This document shows, piece by piece, positions 6,811 to 10,375 of a stretch of DNA of 10,375 nucleotides (within the stretch, counting starts at the first letter, position 1; every line of letters begins with the position of its first letter). A program made the translations under genes and the position numbers. The DNA is taken from the NCBI GenBank assembly GCA_031275145.1, contig JAISPE010000035.1, forward strand, positions 1 to 10,375. The letters run 5' to 3'. The notes below the pieces were generated by a model that made no database searches, had not been told where the DNA came from, and worked only from the letters and a program-made list of their open reading frames with translations. Source of the stretch: Prevotellaceae bacterium. Its GTDB lineage: Bacteria; Bacteroidota; Bacteroidia; Bacteroidales; UBA932.

Positions 6811-7551
6811 TCATATTCCGGACATTTGCCTCACACGCTCGAACAGTACCACTGCGGCAGCGGCAGAAACATTCAGCGACTCGATATTTCCCCGAAGCGG
6901 AATTTTAACCGTTTCGTCGGCAAGTTCCAGATTATTTTCGGAAATTCCGGATTCTTCCGAACCGAGTATAATTGCAACAGCTCCCGTCAAATCTGCGGCA
7001 AAACAGCCTGTATCCGATTTTTCCGTAGCTGCAACCGTTTTGATGTCATAGTTTTTCATCAGGTAGATTGCCGTTCTCAAATTCGGTACGCGACAGACGG
7101 GAACGTAATTCAGTGCGCCTGCCGAAGTTTTCATCGCATCAACATTCAGCGGAGCGGCGTTTTTAGCCGGCACGACAATCGCGTCTACTCCCGCACATTC
7201 GGCTGTACGGGCTATCGCTCCGAAATTCCGCACATCGGTTATCCTGTCCAGCAAAAGCAGGAAAGGCGTCTTCCCCGACAACTGTATCTTTTCCAGAACT
7301 TTTTCCAAATCGGCATATTCCGCTGACGATAAAAATGCAACCACACCCTGATGATTGCCGTTTTTCGTCAGACGGTTAAGCCTTTCGGCGGGGACTCTGT
7401 CGAGCGTAATCCGTTTCTTTTTAGCCGAATCAATTATCTGATAAAGCAGTTCGGACTCGCCGCCTTCCCGAATCAGTATTTTCCCGAAAGATTTATCCGC
7501 TTTAAGCGCTTCCAGAACAGGCCTGAGACCGAATATTTTATTGCTGTCCAT
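6811..7551 (-). CDS. rlmB: 23S rRNA 2'-O-methyltransferase RlmB (SpoU/TrmH family)
   Basis: This 246-residue enzyme is expected to methylate the ribose of G2251 (E. coli numbering) in the peptidyl-transferase loop of 23S rRNA using S-adenosylmethionine. An N-terminal substrate-binding domain (IFGLRPVLEAL to VVAFLSS, about 6-76) precedes the knotted SPOUT domain, whose three motifs are all present. Motif 1 is LLDRITDVRNFGAIARTAEC (about 100-119), with the Asn-Phe-Gly-Ala and Arg expected for catalysis and SAM binding. Motif 2 is AIILGSEESGIS, and motif 3 is IPLRGNIESLNVSAAAAVVL. ATG at 7551 is preferred; a TTG directly before it (7554) would add one residue. It lies 13 bp downstream of lpxA and 6 bp upstream of the plug gene, consistent with one transcript. 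Another TrmH-type rRNA or tRNA target cannot be excluded from sequence alone. Confidence 0.92.
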   Translation of the reverse strand: MDSNKIFGLRPVLEALKADKSFGKILIREGGESELLYQIIDSAKKKRITLDRVPAERLNRLTKNGNHQGVVAFLSSAEYADLEKVLEKIQLSGKTPFLLLLDRITDVRNFGAIARTAECAGVDAIVVPAKNAAPLNVDAMKTSAGALNYVPVCRVPNLRTAIYLMKNYDIKTVAATEKSDTGCFAADLTGAVAIILGSEESGISENNLELADETVKIPLRGNIESLNVSAAAAVVLFERVRQMSGI

Positions 7552-7564
7552 CAACGACGGTTTT

Positions 7565-8359
7565 TCAAAAAGTTTCCATTTCGTCGGGAGCGATAACCCT
7601 GCGCACGATTCCGCGTTTCGACGAGCGGATAAAGTTCAGTATAAGATCTCTTTCGTCTGTCTGCGGAAAATCCTGTTCTACTTTGCTGCATGCGTCGGTA
7701 GTATTCAGATTGCTCTGATATATAACCTTGTAAATGGAACTTATCTCTTCGATTTTCGGAGATGTAAATCCCCGTCTTCTAAGGCCGATCCTGTTTACGC
7801 CGCCATACGACAAAGGAAGATGACCGACAATTATATACGGGGGAATATCTTTTCCGACAAGCGAGCCGCCCATTGTCATCACGTGAGCGCCGATGCGCGT
7901 AAACTGGTGAGTACCTGTTTTTCCGCCAAGTATTGCATAATCGTAAATATCGGTTTCGCCTGCAAGTCCGGTAAACGAAGCCAAAACGACGCTGTTCCCG
8001 ATACGGCAGTCATGCGCTACATGCGAATACGACATTATCAGGCAGTTGTCTCCAATCTTCGTTTTCAGTTTTCCGCTGGCTTCCGTACCGCGGTTCACTG
8101 TTACACATTCTCTTAAAGAACAGTTATCGCCGATTTCGACCCACGATATTTCGCCTTTAAACTTCAAATCCTGAGGTATTGCCCCGATAACCGCTCCGGG
8201 AAAGATATGGCAGTTGTTGCCTATTTTCACATAATCCATTATCACTACGTTGGATTCTATCTTTGTCCCGTCTCCTATTTCAACATTTTCCGCGATACTC
8301 GAAAAAGGAGCGACCGTTACGTTTTTTCCTATTTTTGCATTGGGATGAATATAATTCAT
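7565..8359 (-). CDS. lpxA: Acyl-ACP--UDP-N-acetylglucosamine O-acyltransferase
   Basis: This 264-residue cytoplasmic homotrimer catalyses the first step of lipid A synthesis, transferring a 3-hydroxyacyl chain from ACP to the 3-OH of UDP-GlcNAc. The first two thirds are a left-handed beta-helix of hexapeptide repeats (IHPNAKIG, VEIGDGTKI, VKIGNNCHI, VEIGDNCSL, TKIGDNCLI and so on). The active-site segment SHVAHDCRIGNSVVLAS holds the catalytic base His116 (E. coli His125). Further markers are GGKTGTHQF (145-153), the PPY loop (173-175) with Gly179-His180 in the acyl-ruler region, and RRRGF (194-198). A helical C-terminal domain ends in RGIVRRVI. The length is normal. It begins 27 bp after the stop of lpxC/fabZ, the usual partner in this phylum; a 7-bp microsatellite fills that gap. 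Acyl chain length cannot be deduced safely. Confidence 0.96.
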   Translation of the reverse strand: MNYIHPNAKIGKNVTVAPFSSIAENVEIGDGTKIESNVVIMDYVKIGNNCHIFPGAVIGAIPQDLKFKGEISWVEIGDNCSLRECVTVNRGTEASGKLKTKIGDNCLIMSYSHVAHDCRIGNSVVLASFTGLAGETDIYDYAILGGKTGTHQFTRIGAHVMTMGGSLVGKDIPPYIIVGHLPLSYGGVNRIGLRRRGFTSPKIEEISSIYKVIYQSNLNTTDACSKVEQDFPQTDERDLILNFIRSSKRGIVRRVIAPDEMETF

Positions 8360-8370
8360 ATATTACTGGG

Positions 8371-8397
8371 TATTATTTATTATTTATTATTTATTTT
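8371..8397. repeat. Heptamer microsatellite at the lpxC/fabZ-lpxA junction
   Basis: Three perfect TATTATT units (8371-8377, 8378-8384, 8385-8391) are followed by a degenerate one. The array covers the lpxC/fabZ stop codon and the leader just upstream of the lpxA ATG (starting 12 bp from it). Unit number is free to vary by slippage without breaking lpxA; it would change only the intergenic spacing and the last residues or stop of FabZ. Confidence 0.75.
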
Positions 8398-9778
8398 TAA
8401 CTATCTGTGCAGTTAATTCTCCTTCGGTAACAAGCTGGTCGCCAACAAAAGTTTGTCCGAACATTACGACAATGCCTCTACGTATCGGCTCAAGCAGCGT
8501 GAGTTTGAAAATCAGAGTGTCTCCGGGAACGACTTTCCGTTTAAACTTGACTTTGTCTATTTTAAGGAAATAAGTTGAATACGTTTCCGGATTGTCTACA
8601 TTTCCCAAAGCCAGTATTCCTCCGACCTGCGCCATGGCTTCAACCAGCAGAACGCCCGGCATCACAGGCTCTCCGGGAAAATGACCGACAAAAAAAGGCT
8701 CGTTCATCGTCACGTTTTTTATTCCGGTTACACAGTCTTCAGTCCGTTCGATTATCCTGTCAACCAGCAAAAACGGCGGTCGGTGCGGCAGGATTGACAT
8801 GATTCCCTTGATATCGTACTGCGGAGGTTTGTTCGGATCGTATTTCGGAGCTACGGGTTTTAAAGTCTCCCGTTTGATTGTTTTGCGTAACTCTCTGGCC
8901 GTTTCGGTGTTTATCTGATGCCCGGGTTTGAAAGCTATAACCCGTCCGTTGATCCGGAAACCGATAAGCGACAGATCGCCGATGAGATCTAAAAGCTTGT
9001 GACGGGCAGGCTCGTTGATAAATCTGAGTTGCAGATTATTCAGATACCCTTCCGGAACACGTTCCACAGTAGGTTTGTTGAACAGTTCGGCCAGATGCTG
9101 CAACTCGTTTTTGTCGCATGCATTTTCGACGATAACTATCGCATTCTCAAAATCTCCGCCCTTGATGAGATTGTTGGCAAGCAGGGCTTCCAGCTCGTGC
9201 AGAAAGACAAAAGTCCTGCATGGAGCAATTTCCGTAGCGAAATCGTCCAGAGATTCCAGACGCGCCGACTGTGTGTTTAAAACTTTGGAATTGAAATCGA
9301 CAGTTACATTTACGCTGAACTTGTCGTCGGGATATATCACTATTTCCTTGCCGCTTGCCTCGTCGCGGAAAACTGTTTTTTCCCTGATTGCGTGATAGAC
9401 ACATTCGGCGTCCTGTTCTTTCAGTCCCGCACTGTTGATAGCGTCCACGTATTTTATTGCGCTTCCGTCAAGTATGGGTGTTTCAGGAGCGTTGATTTTA
9501 ATCAGGGCATTATCGACGCCCAAAGCCCAGAGCGAGGCCATAAGATGCTCTATCGTGGTTACCCTTACTCCGTTTTTTTCGAGAGTAGTGCCGCGCGAAG
9601 TAGCCGTCACATTATCTGCAATAGCGTCTATTACCGGTTGTTCGGGTAAATCAATCCGTTGAAACTTAATCCCGTAATTTTCATTTGCCGGACAAATTGT
9701 CAGCTCAACATCAAGACCGGTATGTAATCCTTTTCCTTTTAATCCAATCTCGGATTTTAAAGTGTGCTGTTTCTGCAT
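8387..9778 (-). CDS. lpxC/fabZ: LpxC-FabZ fusion: UDP-acyl-GlcNAc deacetylase / dehydratase
   Basis: This is a 463-residue bifunctional enzyme. The LpxC half (about 1-305) removes the acetyl group from UDP-3-O-acyl-GlcNAc, the committed step of lipid A synthesis. It shows GKGLHTGLDVEL (15-26), TIEHLMASLWALGVDNALI with zinc ligand His78, NAPETPILDGSA (96-107), EPARHKLLDLIGDL with ligands His260 and Asp264, and FKPGHQIN with catalytic His287. A linker rich in Pro and Lys (about 306-320) leads to the hotdog-fold FabZ half (321-463), with LPHRPPFLLVDRI, then GHFPGEPVMPG (His366) and LVEAMAQ (Glu380) as the catalytic pair. FabZ dehydrates 3-hydroxyacyl-ACP, the LpxA substrate, so the fusion joins two users of one pool. 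Such fusions are characteristic of Bacteroidota and Chlorobiota. It is the first gene of a four-gene minus-strand run. The lpxD gene commonly found upstream is not within the 597 bp visible. Confidence 0.97.
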   Translation of the reverse strand: MQKQHTLKSEIGLKGKGLHTGLDVELTICPANENYGIKFQRIDLPEQPVIDAIADNVTATSRGTTLEKNGVRVTTIEHLMASLWALGVDNALIKINAPETPILDGSAIKYVDAINSAGLKEQDAECVYHAIREKTVFRDEASGKEIVIYPDDKFSVNVTVDFNSKVLNTQSARLESLDDFATEIAPCRTFVFLHELEALLANNLIKGGDFENAIVIVENACDKNELQHLAELFNKPTVERVPEGYLNNLQLRFINEPARHKLLDLIGDLSLIGFRINGRVIAFKPGHQINTETARELRKTIKRETLKPVAPKYDPNKPPQYDIKGIMSILPHRPPFLLVDRIIERTEDCVTGIKNVTMNEPFFVGHFPGEPVMPGVLLVEAMAQVGGILALGNVDNPETYSTYFLKIDKVKFKRKVVPGDTLIFKLTLLEPIRRGIVVMFGQTFVGDQLVTEGELTAQIVKNK

Positions 9779-9817
9779 TATTATATTACGTAATAATTTA
9801 TTAACTATTTAAGGCCG

Positions 9818-9845
9818 CAAATGTAATAAAAAATCCGAATAACAA
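9818..9845 (-). promoter_or_regulatory. Putative promoter of the lpxC/fabZ gene run
   Basis: The minus strand reads TACATTTG at 9825-9818, an exact -7 consensus match. TTG at 9845-9843 lies 17 nt upstream as a -33 element. Transcription would begin about 10 nt downstream of the -7 box, leaving a leader of about 30 nt before the ATG at 9778. This is the only good promoter found for the four minus-strand genes. Confidence 0.6.
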
Positions 9846-10149
9846 TACAATATTCTTTTTCTCCACTTATAATCAACGTTTCAACGGTTTCATTAATCCT
9901 GTAAAAGATCGGCTGTTCCGCCGTTTTCATACATAATTCACAATACGGTTATTCTTTAGTGATGAGAAATAAATAAGATATAACGGTTAAACAACCTCAT
10001 TTTTACCTGATTTCCAAACAAAACAACCTCAGTAGCCTGAAAATGTGATATAAACCACAGACCTCATTACCTTTTATATAACTAAAATGTAAAGATCGCA
10101 TAATTAGATTATTAATGATAGCGTCAATTATTCCTTTTTTACCTCATAT
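9846..10149. other. Gene-free A/T-rich region with short direct repeats
   Basis: No coding frame with recognisable features occurs here. AAACAACCTCA is present twice (9989-9999 and 10021-10031), each followed a few bases on by CCTGA. ACCTCA recurs at 10061-10066 and 10141-10146. The first three copies are 32 and 35 bp apart, close to three helical turns, which would suit a regulator binding one face of the DNA. The cluster is 150-300 bp upstream of the lpxC promoter, rather far for a simple operator. Confidence 0.45.
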
Positions 10150-10236
10150 CCGTAAGTCCAGCATGGCCGCAGGTATCCATGCCGTAAGCTAAAGCATACG
10201 GTTAATAAAGTGTCGTCCCTGCGGGACTTACAGTAC
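10150..10236. repeat. Dispersed palindromic repeat, second clear copy
   Basis: It shares its core with the copy at 5383-5462: a central CCGTAAGC-TAAA-GCATACGG hairpin (10182-10201, one A/A mismatch), the segment GGTTAATAA(A/T)GTGTCGTC, and closing arms GTAAGTCC-GCA and TGCGGGACTTAC (10152-10163 with 10220-10231, 11 of 12 paired). The outer arms seen in the first copy are missing, so the shared unit is about 85 bp. Size, symmetry and intergenic position resemble REP-like or MITE-like elements; no transposase is nearby. Confidence 0.8.
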
Positions 10237-10242
10237 AGTCCG

Positions 10243-10371
10243 GTCATGTTAATCATAAACCCTGAATCAGGTTCAGGAACAGAAATCAGCGGTTCAGACA
10301 ATGATCGCCCGACAATTGCTCTGACTGTCTGAACCGCTGATTTTAATATGATTTTTATGATTGACATGATT
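10243..10371. repeat. Nested inverted-repeat element with 9-nt periodicity
   Basis: An 18-bp perfect inverted repeat pairs 10283-10300 with 10326-10343. Outside it, 10243-10259 pairs with 10354-10370 at 15 of 17 positions; the other two are G-T wobbles, so the RNA would pair throughout. A small CCTGAA/TTCAGG hairpin (10261-10266 with 10272-10277) sits between the arms. The right end consists of three 9-mers nnnATGATT (10345-10353, 10354-10362, 10363-10371), a periodic design like that of the element at 166-271. The element abuts the preceding palindromic repeat and may extend beyond the window. A minus-strand frame crosses it but looks fortuitous. Confidence 0.75.
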
Positions 10372-10375
10372 TTCT

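Noticed and set aside
6826..7326. 166-codon open frame on the plus strand opposite rlmB
   Set aside because: It is antisense to rlmB, whose three SPOUT motifs are intact; the frame is low in features.
7552..7554. TTG as the rlmB start codon
   Set aside because: An ATG follows immediately at 7551 and gives the same protein less one residue.
7541..8116. 191-codon open frame on the plus strand opposite lpxA
   Set aside because: It lies antisense to an unmistakable lpxA and the start of rlmB, and its translation shows no recognisable motif.
10128..10367. 79-codon minus-strand frame at the right edge
   Set aside because: It runs across two palindromic repeat elements, and its sequence reflects the repeats rather than a protein family.
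1..10375. A new defence, toxin-antitoxin or secretion system
   Set aside because: All sizeable genes belong to known envelope or housekeeping families, and no nuclease, NTPase, reverse transcriptase or small paired ORFs were seen.

Overview
The window looks like chromosomal DNA of a Bacteroidota, most likely Bacteroidales. The evidence is a fused LpxC-FabZ lipid A/fatty-acid enzyme, a type IX secretion system (T9SS) plug-type protein (DUF5103), an M23 peptidase of a kind I know from Bacteroidales, and promoter-like elements matching the Bacteroidota -7 consensus TAnnTTTG rather than a sigma70 -10 box. Shine-Dalgarno sequences are weak or absent, which also fits.

Layout. (1) 1-1542, minus strand: the first 29 codons of an unidentified gene running off the left edge, a strong stem-loop repeat, and a secreted von Willebrand factor A (VWA) protein. 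(2) 1543-2055: a 513-bp divergent intergenic region with a tandem 10-mer, a diverged copy of a dispersed palindromic repeat, an A/T hairpin and a promoter for the plus-strand genes. (3) 2056-5044, plus strand: two overlapping paralogous membrane-anchored M23 (LytM) peptidase genes, then a monofunctional glutamate formimidoyltransferase. The first M23 gene starts at TTG. The second has lost one catalytic histidine. (4) 5045-5550: a convergent intergenic region with a 157-bp nested palindrome. (5) 5551-9778, minus strand: a compact run lpxC/fabZ - lpxA - rlmB - T9SS plug protein, preceded by a good promoter. (6) 9779-10375: a gene-free stretch with short direct repeats, another copy of the dispersed palindrome, and a second 9-nt-periodic hairpin repeat.

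How the genes fit together. Most of the window concerns the cell envelope. LpxA and LpxC carry out the first two steps of lipid A synthesis, and FabZ helps set the pool of the 3-hydroxyacyl-ACP that LpxA uses. The plug protein belongs to the outer-membrane T9SS, and the M23 pair acts, or regulates action, on peptidoglycan. RlmB (23S rRNA 2'-O-methylation) and FtcD (histidine/one-carbon metabolism) are housekeeping passengers.

I do not see a convincing new defence or mobile system. The least explained material is the non-coding repeats: a palindromic family with two clear copies and one diverged copy, and two hairpin elements built on a 9-nt period, one near each end of the window. The M23 pair with a probable pseudoenzyme is the most interesting protein-level observation.
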